Assembly: GCA_963767715.1 (NCBI GenBank)
Contig: CAVYFA010000001.1
Span: 62,001-126,000, forward strand
Reading direction: 5' to 3'
Source: CAVSXS01 sp963767715
GTDB lineage: Bacteria > Chloroflexota > Ktedonobacteria > Ktedonobacterales > Ktedonobacteraceae
DNA: 64,000 bases
A program made the translations under genes and the position numbers. How positions within the stretch are numbered: the stretch's first letter is position 1; each line of letters begins with the position of its first letter. Of this stretch, positions 9,759-18,398 are shown in pieces. Below the pieces are notes generated by a model. That model saw only the letters and a program-made list of their open reading frames with translations, was not told where the DNA came from and did not search any database.

Positions 9759-11016
9759 AGGCAAACTCCAGGTGGCCCTGAATGCCAAACGGGGCCAATT
9801 CAGCGCCGACAACGGCATGTTCTACGAGCAATTGCAGGCCTATCGCGACGCGCTCGAGACGCTTTACCTCAATTATGCTTCGGGTGAGCAGTTGGAGCAG
9901 CAATTGCCGCCCGCTGAAAGCAAGGTCTCGGCTGGTGCGCGGCCCAGCAGCATCGAATTTGATCGCTGGCTGGTCGGGGCTGCCTTCAGCGACTACCACG
10001 GTCCACTCTTCCCCTTCGGACGCGAGTTCGCCAATCACGAGCAGGCCCGCGAATGGGCCGAATGCATCGAGGGCATCACCACGCTGGCCGTCGATGGCAG
10101 CCAGTTGCAGCCCTGGCGCGACGCCTCGATCCCGGTGGCGCTGATCCAGATCGGACTGTTCGCCAACCCGCATTTACAGGGCAAGCCCTACACCAAAGAT
10201 GTGCAGATGGAGGTGCTGGCGCCCGGCGAGATCATGGAACAGTCGCGCGTCGAAGAGAAGGACCCGGACAGCTACCCCTATTCGGAAATGGAGGTCACGC
10301 TGCGCCGCTATACGCTCGAAGCCGAGACACTCTGCCGCCAGATGGAGCAGTACGCGCGCACCAGGCGTGGTAACGATCCGGCCTACAGCCCGGTGGTCTT
10401 CTTCGATGGCTCGCTGGTGGTCTCCTTCGCCCTGACGATGCCCAGCCCCTACCGCGAGCGCTACATCGCCTCCGCCGTCTCGCTGCTGAAAACATCGGAG
10501 CGCTGCCGCGTCCCCCTGATCGGCTACATCGATACGAGCTATGCCCGCGACATCATCACCATGCTGCTGCGCCTCGACAGGATGCAGCCCCAGCCGCGCC
10601 TGCGCGAGACGAAGAAGATTCACGACGTCCTGCTCTGGAAGGACTCGATGCGCTGGGGAGACCGCACGCCCGCCATGATCTGCGCGCGTGGCGACGTGCT
10701 GGCCGACTACGGCGAGTACCGCGACAGCGTGGCCTTCTGCTACCTGAAAACAACCGCCACGCAACCACCCGCCCGCCTGGAATTCCCGCGCTGGCTGCTC
10801 GACGACGGCCTCCTCGACCCCGTGCTGGACGTGGTGCGCGCCGAAGTCATCGCCGGCAACGGCTATCCCTACGCCATCGAAACCGCTGACGCGGTGTCCG
10901 TCATCACCCAGCAGGACCGAATGGAGTTCTATGCACACTTCCAGGAATTCATGGAAAAGCAGGGGATGGAATTTTCGTTTTCACGCAAGGCGATAAGCAA
11001 GAGCCGAAGGAGGTAA
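9748..11016 (+). CDS. NurA-like 5'-3' nuclease
   Basis: A 422-residue protein with the NurA pattern: LAVDGSQLQPWRD near residue 110 (metal-binding Asp), VVFFDGSLVVS near 217, PLIGYIDTSYARDI near 260 and the C-terminal NGYPYAIETADAVSVITQQDR. NurA nucleases resect DNA ends with the HerA translocase and Mre11-Rad50 in archaea and some bacteria. ATG 9748 overlaps the end of the Rad50-like gene by 11 bases, so the two are translationally coupled and probably act together. The gene converges on the next gene with a six-base gap. A HerA-like ATPase occurs at 57-60 kb in a different context. Confidence 0.82.
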   Translation: MLHKGKLQVALNAKRGQFSADNGMFYEQLQAYRDALETLYLNYASGEQLEQQLPPAESKVSAGARPSSIEFDRWLVGAAFSDYHGPLFPFGREFANHEQAREWAECIEGITTLAVDGSQLQPWRDASIPVALIQIGLFANPHLQGKPYTKDVQMEVLAPGEIMEQSRVEEKDPDSYPYSEMEVTLRRYTLEAETLCRQMEQYARTRRGNDPAYSPVVFFDGSLVVSFALTMPSPYRERYIASAVSLLKTSERCRVPLIGYIDTSYARDIITMLLRLDRMQPQPRLRETKKIHDVLLWKDSMRWGDRTPAMICARGDVLADYGEYRDSVAFCYLKTTATQPPARLEFPRWLLDDGLLDPVLDVVRAEVIAGNGYPYAIETADAVSVITQQDRMEFYAHFQEFMEKQGMEFSFSRKAISKSRRR

Positions 11017-11022
11017 AATGCC

Positions 11023-12747
11023 CTATTCATGTGAATTGGGCCTTAGTCCTTCGTTTTCCTTGAGTTTACTACGAATTTTACTTCTTGCTTGAGATGTGCG
11101 AGCAAAGATATATGTGCTATGACCTTCTTCGTCTTTGTTGACATCAAGCCAACCAGGATTTGGCCCAGGCCTTGGGCGAGAAGCTATAAGTTCTACGATT
11201 TCACCGTTATTCATGTGATAATCCAAGCGTACAATATGCCCATCGACTTTTGCACCCGTATACCGGTGTCCAAGATCAGTATGAATACGATAAGCAAAAT
11301 CGAGAGGGGTTGAGCCCTTTGGGAAATCCAGGACATGTCCCTGCGGGGTAATCACATAAATCCGATCTTTCAGCAAGCCTTGTTGTAGTAGGTCTTTAGC
11401 TTCTTGCTGATTATTTATATTTTTCCGCAGTTCAACCAGTTGCTTCCCCCAATTAACCTCTCTTGCTTTTGTAACCCTAGGAGTCTTACCTTTTCGATAT
11501 ATTTTCGGATCCTTATAACGCCAGTGTTCAGCGGCAGCTCCAAATTCCGCCGTTTCGTGCATTTGCCGGGTACGAATTTGTATTTCTACAATTTTTCCCT
11601 CAATTTCAACAGTTGTGTGAAGGGATTGATACCCGTTCTCCTTCGGATGAGTTATCCAATCTCTTCCTACTTCTCCATCATAAAAGGATAAAATAGGAGG
11701 CCATTCACCAAAAACAATTTCTTGAACATCATAGCACTCCCGGATTACTTCCTTATCATCATCAAACCCTTCTGATCTATCCACAATGATGCGTATTCCC
11801 AACAGATCATTGATCTGTTCCAACGTCAATTGCTTTGCTACCATCTTTTTATAAATGCCATAGATGTGCTTTGCTCTACCATTAACTTCGGCCTGAATCC
11901 CATAACCTTCGATTAGTGCTTCTATCAGGGCTATTATATTATTGACAGACCGCTCCCGCTCTCCCTTTCTTGCAGCGAGTTGGTCGGCTATAGCTCTATA
12001 TGTCTCCCGGTCGAGCAATCTGAAGGACATATCTTCCAATTCTGACTTGAGTTGCCATAATCCCAGCCTGTCTGCCAGAGGAGCATAGACTGCCAACGTT
12101 ATATGTGCCAGGCGAGAACAGTAAATTGCTCTCTTTTCCTCATCGGTGAGATATTTCAGGGATTTCATGAAGTATAGGCGCTCAGCAAGATTAATGATGA
12201 GCGCTCGAACATCAGTAACATTAGCAAGAAACATCCGAATAATATTCTCAACTTGCTTCTCTCGCTTCTGAAAATGAACCGCTTTTAGTAAGTTTTGCTC
12301 TGGATCTCCACTTTCTGCTCCCTCAATAGTTAGCAGATACATCTTTAGTAAGACTTCTTTTCTTACTCTAGCCTCTTTACCTTCTGAATGGTTAGGCCAG
12401 ACATCCAATTCAAGACCACTTACCGAGAATAGTTCTTCTACAAGCCGAACTAGCTCTAGTTGATCTGAGAAAATAGACTTGAGATCATCAAGAATGTCAG
12501 CATATTGTGGCAAGGGAGGATTGACAATGGTAGCAGCAACAACGATAGGGACAGAGCCAAGATCAACCAGTATCTTTGCAACTCGCAACATATATTCCAG
12601 GTAAGGTTTCCCCGTTGGATGCCGAGAAGAACCATAGTGACTTTCTGCAAAATCCCATGCCCGTCTAATAAGGTCTCTCTCATCAGGGAAGCACTTTAGG
12701 ATATCTTCTATTAACTGTTCACTAGGCGCATAAATCTCTGTCGACAT
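11023..12747 (-). CDS. Long RelA/SpoT homologue, synthetase intact, HD region degenerate
   Basis: 574 residues. The N-terminal third follows the RSH hydrolase layout (HPTGKPYLEYMLRVAKIL) but the HD motif is replaced by AATIVNPP and the later LADRLHNM block reads LAERLYFM, so (p)ppGpp hydrolysis is unlikely. The synthetase domain (about 290-410) keeps GRAKHIYGIYKKM, DLLGIRIIVD, ENGYQSLHTTV, EIQIRT and a variant of the HW motif. A TGS domain follows (about 460-525); no ACT domain. The start ATG overlaps the stop of the upstream membrane-protein gene (TGATG), with GGGAGGG before it, so the pair is coupled. Base composition is much more AT-rich than the flanks, which suggests acquisition. Confidence 0.85.
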   Translation of the reverse strand: MSTEIYAPSEQLIEDILKCFPDERDLIRRAWDFAESHYGSSRHPTGKPYLEYMLRVAKILVDLGSVPIVVAATIVNPPLPQYADILDDLKSIFSDQLELVRLVEELFSVSGLELDVWPNHSEGKEARVRKEVLLKMYLLTIEGAESGDPEQNLLKAVHFQKREKQVENIIRMFLANVTDVRALIINLAERLYFMKSLKYLTDEEKRAIYCSRLAHITLAVYAPLADRLGLWQLKSELEDMSFRLLDRETYRAIADQLAARKGERERSVNNIIALIEALIEGYGIQAEVNGRAKHIYGIYKKMVAKQLTLEQINDLLGIRIIVDRSEGFDDDKEVIRECYDVQEIVFGEWPPILSFYDGEVGRDWITHPKENGYQSLHTTVEIEGKIVEIQIRTRQMHETAEFGAAAEHWRYKDPKIYRKGKTPRVTKAREVNWGKQLVELRKNINNQQEAKDLLQQGLLKDRIYVITPQGHVLDFPKGSTPLDFAYRIHTDLGHRYTGAKVDGHIVRLDYHMNNGEIVELIASRPRPGPNPGWLDVNKDEEGHSTYIFARTSQARSKIRSKLKENEGLRPNSHE

Positions 12748-13610
12748 CAAACCCTCCCAACAACCTCGTTACTTACAGAAAAAGAGCGCTTCGATAGATC
12801 ATCGAATAACCGCTCAAGACCTACAAATAGCGGATTTCCATCTCGCTTGATTTGTAACATCTTCGCATAATGATCGTTCTTTGGACCTCCTCCAGCGAAG
12901 GAACTAACAAACATTACATCATCAAACAGGAGTATCTTAAAATTAGGTGGCTCATCATAGCATTTGACCTCAAAGTTCCTAACGAGGCTCGTCAGATGCC
13001 TTAAGTAATCTACTACTATGCGCATTTTATTCCTGATCTCCTCTGCCAATTCATGGTCGAGGTTGGTAGCCAGGTCATCCGATATGTGCTTGGAATCAGG
13101 ACTCAGCACCAAAACCTCAATTGTGGCATCCTTGGGTCGTTTCGAAGTATATAGGGGATAAAGAAAGCTATTAGGCCCCAGGAAATATTTTTCACCTCGA
13201 ATCGTCAGAACCTTGACTTTCTTAGCGTTGCGGGCGGCTTCCCGTATGTGTGGCTCGCACGCTGCCTGATTCATGAACTCCACCACAGAGCTACTTTCCT
13301 CAAGCTGGACGCCAGCGTTTTCAAGCAGGAGTCGATCCACGATTTTCGCTTTGAAGGCCAACTTCTCTTTATCAGCTTCATTCTCCCCCACGTCTAAAGC
13401 TTGATCGAGAAATCGTTCTGTCAACTTCCTGCGAAACTTAGGGTAAGTATTTCTCGCAACTAGGAAAATTAGCGCAAAAGCAAAGAGAATGATACCACTA
13501 ACCACAGATAATTTAGTGCCAAGGCCCAGGGTTTGTAATACAAAACCAACAGTAGTTGATAGCATGGTAGAGAAGATGGTTGCTATCAGATTCTCAAGTA
13601 CACTACTCAT
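12747..13610 (-). CDS. Membrane-anchored protein with PLD-like (DUF5919-like) domain
   Basis: 287 residues. Two membrane helices occupy about residues 5-28 and 35-53, followed by a basic stretch and a cytosolic domain. The segment VKVLTIRGEKYFLG, then ATIEVLVLSPDS, then ILLFDDVMFVSSFAG and a final LFVGLERLFDDLSKRS resembles PLD-like domains without the HKD catalytic motif (DUF5919 style); this is recalled pattern similarity, not a search. The gene is first in a two-gene unit with the RSH gene and has a promoter at 13682-13710. It may sense or transmit a membrane signal to the synthetase, or be an effector triggered by alarmone. Start ATG 13610 with GAGG upstream; GTG 13616 is possible. Confidence 0.6.
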   Translation of the reverse strand: MSSVLENLIATIFSTMLSTTVGFVLQTLGLGTKLSVVSGIILFAFALIFLVARNTYPKFRRKLTERFLDQALDVGENEADKEKLAFKAKIVDRLLLENAGVQLEESSSVVEFMNQAACEPHIREAARNAKKVKVLTIRGEKYFLGPNSFLYPLYTSKRPKDATIEVLVLSPDSKHISDDLATNLDHELAEEIRNKMRIVVDYLRHLTSLVRNFEVKCYDEPPNFKILLFDDVMFVSSFAGGGPKNDHYAKMLQIKRDGNPLFVGLERLFDDLSKRSFSVSNEVVGRV

Positions 13611-13681
13611 TTGCACCTCGCGCTCTTGATATCCTGAACTGCTATATTAGATCCTCCGTACTCTCCACTCATCAATAGTGA

Positions 13682-13710
13682 AGTATATACTTTTAATGTA
13701 CAAAATGCAA
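13682..13710 (-). promoter_or_regulatory. Sigma-70-type promoter of the RSH/membrane-protein operon
   Basis: On the minus strand TTGCAT and TATACT are separated by exactly 17 bases, about 70 bases upstream of the start at 13610. The surrounding 13611-13900 region is AT-rich and holds no other gene. Confidence 0.6.
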
Positions 13711-13970
13711 CAAGAAAGCAGTAAATGGATACTCATTACTTTCAAACAAATGTTCCAGGTATCGTGTATTAGAGAGAGTAATACACCAAGTAGTACTTTA
13801 ACATCTTCTACATTTGCAGTTATATAGACGTAGAAACTTAAAATAATACAAATTAATAGGTGATTCGTCCTATTCATCTAAATGTTTGAATTTTCCTCTT
13901 GCCTTCGTTAATGTGTTATACTTTCTCCAACATAATTTTGTCGATTACTGTATACTCTAGAACCAACCCT

Positions 13971-14651
13971 ATGTCTCGTTCAACAACCTTACGGCTCGCC
14001 TGCTCCTGCGGGGAGCCGGTAACGATCACCATCTATGATTACGTCAATGTCGCACAGGACCCACAACTGCGCTATACAGTGCTGGTGGGACTGCTGAATA
14101 CAACCGTCTGCCCGAATTGCGGCCGGCGCACGGCGCTTGCACACCCGTTCATCTACTCTGACCCGGCGCACAATCTGCTGGCCTACGTGCATCCGCGCAG
14201 CGATGCGCCGGAGGAGGCACGCCAGGTCATCCTGGAACGCCTGCGGGAAACCTATATGAACATTGTGGAGAATGAAGAGCGCAAAGGTCCATCGGCCTCA
14301 ACACGCGCTAACGGTCACAACCATGCCAGTTCCAATGGCGCGAGCGCCTCGGGAAATGGCGCGACCACGTCAGAAATTCCGCCGTTGCAGGTCATTTTCG
14401 GCGTAGATCAACTAAGTGAAGTTATTAACGCTGTACTGAGCCAGGAAGAGCGACTCGGCAAGCTGGCTCTCAGCACGCAAAGCCGCGAAGAGGCTGAACG
14501 CGGACAAATGCTGCTGATCGCGCGCAAGCTTGCCCAGGAGATGCAGTGCCAGGTCGAAGTGGAAGACCTGCCGGACGAATATACCGTCTGGCTATTCGGT
14601 TCGCGCCGCCAGATTGGCGCAATCATGCGCGAACTCGCCACCCGTTCGTAA
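13971..14651 (+). CDS. CpXC-domain protein
   Basis: 226 residues. The N-terminal domain begins LRLACSCGEPVTITIYDYVN and has a second cysteine pair in TVCPNCGRR, the metal-site pattern of the CpXC family. A low-complexity Ser/Asn/Gly linker (about residues 115-145) follows, then a helical domain ending in an alpha/beta segment. ATG at 13971 was chosen because the domain begins right after it. It precedes the MogA/MoaB gene by 15 bases. The biochemical role of CpXC proteins is unknown. Confidence 0.7.
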   Translation: MSRSTTLRLACSCGEPVTITIYDYVNVAQDPQLRYTVLVGLLNTTVCPNCGRRTALAHPFIYSDPAHNLLAYVHPRSDAPEEARQVILERLRETYMNIVENEERKGPSASTRANGHNHASSNGASASGNGATTSEIPPLQVIFGVDQLSEVINAVLSQEERLGKLALSTQSREEAERGQMLLIARKLAQEMQCQVEVEDLPDEYTVWLFGSRRQIGAIMRELATRS

Positions 14652-14666
14652 AACGAGGAAGAGAGA

Positions 14667-15155
14667 ATGATTACTGTTGGCGTACTCACTATCAGCGACA
14701 GCGGCGCGGTTGGCGCGCGGCAGGATACCAGCGGCGAGCATATCCGCGCGATGGTGACGGCGCAGTTGACAGGCGCAGTCATCTCGGCGGGCACGATTAT
14801 CCCCGATGAGCGCGATGTGATTGAGGGCACCCTGCGCGAGTGGAGCGATGAGAAGCAGCTCAACCTGATCCTCACCACAGGTGGCACCGGACTTGCGCCT
14901 CGCGACGTCACACCGGAGGCAACGCGCGCCATACTGGACCGCGAAGCGCCCGGCATCGCCGAGGCCATGCGCGCCACCAGCCTGCAACACACCCCTTTCG
15001 GCATGCTGTCGCGCGGCGTGGCGGGCACACGCGGGCGCACCTTGATTATCAACCTGCCAGGCAGCCCGAAAGCGGTCAGAGAATGCCTGGAATGCATTCT
15101 GCCCGTCCTGCCGCACGCCATTAACCTGCTGACCGAGGGGCCGCGTGAGCATTGA
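14667..15155 (+). CDS. Molybdenum cofactor protein, MogA/MoaB family
   Basis: 162 residues, full length for the family. Typical motifs are VGVLTISDSGAVGARQDTSG at the N-terminus, LILTTGGTGLAPRDVTPEAT with the molybdopterin-binding TGGTG loop and RGRTLIINLPGSPKAVRECL near the end. These enzymes adenylylate molybdopterin before molybdenum insertion. It is preceded by GAGGAAGAGAG and followed after three bases by the WD40 gene. No other molybdopterin genes lie nearby. Confidence 0.92.
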   Translation: MITVGVLTISDSGAVGARQDTSGEHIRAMVTAQLTGAVISAGTIIPDERDVIEGTLREWSDEKQLNLILTTGGTGLAPRDVTPEATRAILDREAPGIAEAMRATSLQHTPFGMLSRGVAGTRGRTLIINLPGSPKAVRECLECILPVLPHAINLLTEGPREH

Positions 15156-15158
15156 GCT

Positions 15159-16112
15159 ATGAGCAACGACACAAGCGGCTCCGGGGATGGCAGCGACCCT
15201 CCTGAGAGCTTCACCTATACGGGGCATAGCGACAACGTCTTCAGTGTCTCGTACTCACCCGGTGGCCAGCATATCGCCTCTGGCGCGCGCGATAGGACTG
15301 TGCACGTATGGCAGGTTTCAACAGGAGAAGACCACCTCGTCTACCGGGAACATGTTAGCCCTTTGCTTTCCGTCGCCTGGTCTCCCGATGGGCGCTATAT
15401 TGCCTCCGGCGATACTCAGGGCATCGTCAATGTCTGGGATGTCTCTACAGGAAAAACCATTATCACCTACCGCGGTCATACCCGCTTAGTGCGCGGCCTT
15501 GCATGGTCGCCCGATGCCCACTACATCGCCTCCGGTGGAGATTATGGCGATAGTACGGCGCAGGTATGGGAAGCGCTCACGGGAAAGCTCGTCTACACCC
15601 ATGCCCGGCAGTACCGCGTTTTCGCTGTAGGATGGGAACCTGGCGGCAAGCGAATTGCCTCGTGCAGCTTCGATGGCAGCGTACAGGTGTGGGATGCCTT
15701 CACTTGCGAACTAACCCTCACCTACCGAGAACACACCGGACCGGTCTACGCCGCCGCCTGGTCGCCTGACAGCATTGCGATTGCCTCCGGTGGGCAGGAT
15801 GGCCTCGTGCGGGTATGGGAGGCTGCCACCGGAAAGACGACGAGCACTTACGCGGGCCATACAAAAGCGGTCAAGGCGCTGGCATGGTCGCCCGACGGCC
15901 AGTACATCATTTCTGGCGGAGATGATCTGACCCTGCACATATGGCGGGCAGGTACAGGAGAACGTATAGCCCTCTATTCTGACTATACGAAATGGGTGCG
16001 ATCTGTGGCATGGTCATCGTTCGGGGATTTGGTCGCATCGGCGAGCGGCGAGATAGTCAAGATTGATTATCTATCTTTCAATCGCCCTTCAAGCCCCTTT
16101 TCAACTCGATAA
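15159..16112 (+). CDS. WD40-repeat beta-propeller protein
   Basis: 317 residues containing seven clear WD40 repeats, each with a GH or EH turn and a terminal VW/IW pair such as TVHVWQVSTG, IVNVWDVSTG and LVRVWEAATG. Seven blades close one propeller, leaving only a short acidic head. There is no signal peptide and no attached enzyme domain, so it is a cytosolic scaffold. Its 3' end overlaps the converging J-domain gene by 35 bases. Confidence 0.92.
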   Translation: MSNDTSGSGDGSDPPESFTYTGHSDNVFSVSYSPGGQHIASGARDRTVHVWQVSTGEDHLVYREHVSPLLSVAWSPDGRYIASGDTQGIVNVWDVSTGKTIITYRGHTRLVRGLAWSPDAHYIASGGDYGDSTAQVWEALTGKLVYTHARQYRVFAVGWEPGGKRIASCSFDGSVQVWDAFTCELTLTYREHTGPVYAAAWSPDSIAIASGGQDGLVRVWEAATGKTTSTYAGHTKAVKALAWSPDGQYIISGGDDLTLHIWRAGTGERIALYSDYTKWVRSVAWSSFGDLVASASGEIVKIDYLSFNRPSSPFSTR

Positions 16113-16410
16113 CAAAGCCGGCAACCCCTTCAAACCAGCTCATCTCCGGCTTGCGTTTAGGCTGTCGCTGAGCAGGGCGAGGGGAGCGCTGGCCACGCTG
16201 CGCGAACTGCGTATCGTACGCAGCGCGCTTTTGTGGGTCGCGCAGAATTTCGTAAGCCTGGTTGAGGCGCTTGATGAGGTCATCCCGGGCTTCCTTGTTC
16301 AGGTCGGGATGATGCAAGCGGGCAAGGCGGCGATAGGCGCTTTTGATTTCCTGCAGTGTCGCATCCGGCGTGACCCCCAGCATCGCATAATAATCTTGCA
16401 TGTCTCTCAC
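16078..16410 (-). CDS. Short J-domain protein
   Basis: 110 residues. A J domain fills the first 65 or so (YYAMLGVTPDATLQEIKSAY), with an intact HPD motif (LHHPDLNKE). The remainder is a basic Arg/Pro/Gln linker and a short C-terminal helix with MSWFEGVAGFVIELKRGL. It lacks the zinc-finger and substrate domains of DnaJ, so it is a specialised Hsp70 co-chaperone. GTG 16410 or ATG 16401 could start it. It follows the dUTPase gene by about ten bases on the same strand. Confidence 0.85.
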   Translation of the reverse strand: MRDMQDYYAMLGVTPDATLQEIKSAYRRLARLHHPDLNKEARDDLIKRLNQAYEILRDPQKRAAYDTQFAQRGQRSPRPAQRQPKRKPEMSWFEGVAGFVIELKRGLKGD

Positions 16411-16419
16411 TTTTTTCGC

Positions 16420-16869
16420 CTAGAAACCCGTACTGCCGAAGCCGCCGCGCCCGGACCCCATCTCGTCTGCCTCGTTCCAGGTTGCGCGCGCAACGGGGAT
16501 GAAAATGCCCTGGGCGATACGCTCGCCTCGCTTGATCGTGACCGCTTCCTCACGGAAATTGAGAACCTGCACCCGCAGCTCATCGCCCTCGCCGCCATAA
16601 TCCTGATCGATGATGCCGACGCCGTTGGGGATCAGTAAGCCCTTGCGGCGCGGTGTGCTGCTGCGCATGGTAAGCATCAGCATATATCCTGGCGGTATTT
16701 GAACAATCACGTTCGCCGGGATGAGCTCGATGCAGCGCGGCGCAATCTCTGTCTCTTCCCGGCAATAAAGATCGAAACCTACCGAACCCTGTGTCGCATA
16801 CATGGGCAGCGGTAAGTCCTTATCAATGCGTTTGATTGTCACTTGCAACGGTTGCGGGGCTATGTCCAT
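16420..16869 (-). CDS. dut: dUTP diphosphatase
   Basis: 149 residues from the ATG at 16869, the normal size of the trimeric enzyme. Conserved motifs are present: GSVGFDLYC (motif 1), MRSSTPRRKGLLIPNG (motifs 2 and 3 region), GIIDQDYGGEGDELRVQVLN and the flexible C-terminal arm GRGGFGSTGF (motif 5). It hydrolyses dUTP to dUMP, keeping uracil out of DNA. Longer in-frame starts exist but add residues unlike the family. Confidence 0.93.
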   Translation of the reverse strand: MDIAPQPLQVTIKRIDKDLPLPMYATQGSVGFDLYCREETEIAPRCIELIPANVIVQIPPGYMLMLTMRSSTPRRKGLLIPNGVGIIDQDYGGEGDELRVQVLNFREEAVTIKRGERIAQGIFIPVARATWNEADEMGSGRGGFGSTGF

Positions 16870-16930
16870 ATCTGCTATTCTAGAGGAGAGAAAGCACATC
16901 GTCAAGACCAATCCTGGGAGTGTGGATAGA

Positions 16931-17353
16931 GTGAATACGCGTTTGAAATTGTTTATTACAGGCTTCCTGTTATGCATAGCGCTGGGAGTTGCGGTCTTCT
17001 GCGCGATCCAGACCGTCCAGGCGTTTCAACGTTTCCAGCAAGATCGTAAACTGGCGCTTTCCGGAGACGTGCGCACTATCCGCCCATGGATGACGCTCCC
17101 CTTCATTGCGCGTGTTTACCACGTACCAGAAAACTACCTGGACCAGCAACTGCATATCACCGATCCCCAGTCTGTACGCCGTACTTCCTTGCATACCCTC
17201 TCCCTGCGCTACAATCGTCCGGAAGACAGCTTCATTCACGATGTGCAGCAGGTCATACTCAACTATCGCAAGCAGCACCCGACCCGCACACCTCAGCCGG
17301 CAAGCACGAAGCACGCGAAGGATCCTCCTGCCAGCCGGAGGAAGGCTGCATGA
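16931..17353 (+). CDS. Hypothetical single-pass membrane protein
   Basis: 140 residues. One membrane helix near the N-terminus (LFITGFLLCIALGVAVFCAI) is followed by a soluble domain with PWMTLPFIARVYHVPENYLDQQL and a basic tail. The middle part resembles a short module in which a cation-pump-like or substrate-type loop is predicted, but I do not recognise the family. GTG at 16931 has GGGAG ten bases upstream. Its stop overlaps the start of the DedA gene (ATGA), so the two form an operon. Confidence 0.65.
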   Translation: MNTRLKLFITGFLLCIALGVAVFCAIQTVQAFQRFQQDRKLALSGDVRTIRPWMTLPFIARVYHVPENYLDQQLHITDPQSVRRTSLHTLSLRYNRPEDSFIHDVQQVILNYRKQHPTRTPQPASTKHAKDPPASRRKAA

Positions 17354-18075
17354 GTGTATTCCTGTCCGATCTCCTGACTTTTTTTCAGACGTATGGATAT
17401 CCAGCGCTGTGGGTTTCCGTCTTCATCGCCGCAGTTGGCATACCCCTGCCAATCGCGCTGGCACTCCTTGCGGCCGGCGCTTTCGCCGCGCTTGGCGATT
17501 TCAACGTCTATATCCTTACCCTCATCACCATCTCAGCTTCTGTTTGCGGTGATAACGTGGGCTACCTGATCGGTAGAAAATGGGGCAGTAAAGCCCTGGA
17601 CTGGTTCGAACGCTCTCGTTTTGGCGCACGCGTTCTCCCGCCACGCGCTATTGCGCGTTCGCGTCTCTATTTCCAACGACGCGGTGGCTGGGCAATCTTT
17701 CTCAGCCGCTTCCTCGTTGCAGCCCTCGGCGGCGTTATCAACCTGATCTCCGGCTCGGAATTCTACCCCTATCGCTCATTTTTGACCTTCGACTTCGCCG
17801 GCGAGACGGTTGGAGCGGTAATACCGCTCGCTCTTGGCTTCGCGTATGGGGCGAGCTGGGAAGCAGTGGGCGATATTCTGGGAACGCTCTCACTTTTCTT
17901 CATCGCGCTACTTATCGCCATTGTCCTCTTTGTGCGATTGCTGCGCTACCTGCGCAGCACAAATCAGAAAGCGCGGGCCAGTGAAAATAAGAAAGCCGAG
18001 GCGCCAAGCATCCCTGGTATGGCACCCCTGATCGATCCTCCCGCGCCCTCTTCCGACCGGCTGTCACGCCCGTAA
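17350..18075 (+). CDS. DedA/VTT-family membrane protein
   Basis: 241 residues with five or six membrane segments. Family marks are GIPLPIALALLAAGAFAALG at the N-terminus, GDNVGYLIGRKWG and FLSRFLVAALGGVINLISG. DedA proteins are lipid scramblases or transporters, some flipping undecaprenyl phosphate. The start is set by GGAGGAAGGC and an ATGA overlap with the upstream gene. The C-terminus is a charged cytosolic tail. Confidence 0.88.
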   Translation: MSVFLSDLLTFFQTYGYPALWVSVFIAAVGIPLPIALALLAAGAFAALGDFNVYILTLITISASVCGDNVGYLIGRKWGSKALDWFERSRFGARVLPPRAIARSRLYFQRRGGWAIFLSRFLVAALGGVINLISGSEFYPYRSFLTFDFAGETVGAVIPLALGFAYGASWEAVGDILGTLSLFFIALLIAIVLFVRLLRYLRSTNQKARASENKKAEAPSIPGMAPLIDPPAPSSDRLSRP

Positions 18076-18165
18076 CTTTTTTAATATTCGCACGTATATA
18101 GAGTCATATATAGTGATGATGGTAACGGAAGACGAATCGGGTTCACCGCTTCGCTGCTTAATCAG

Positions 18166-18194
18166 TTGATGAAAGCGCATTTTTGCGTTATAAT
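18166..18194 (+). promoter_or_regulatory. Sigma-70-type promoter of the sigma factor gene
   Basis: TTGATG and a perfect TATAAT are separated by 17 bases. It lies about 200 bases upstream of the sigma-factor start, so the transcript would carry a long leader (18076-18398 otherwise holds no gene). Confidence 0.6.
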
Positions 18195-18398
18195 TAAGGA
18201 AGCGGCGGAATATTTTCGGCCTTTCCTGTGTTTCTATAGAGTAGAAAGACAGAATCAGTGCATCATAGACTTCCTCCCACTCGGTTTTCGGACAACGGGT
18301 CCCAATCGCAGGAACGCTTTCCCTGAGTACAGGACGGAACCGACGGAAGATACTGTTATCTTGCTGCTTGAGATACTACTGTTCATGGAGGGCGCGAT

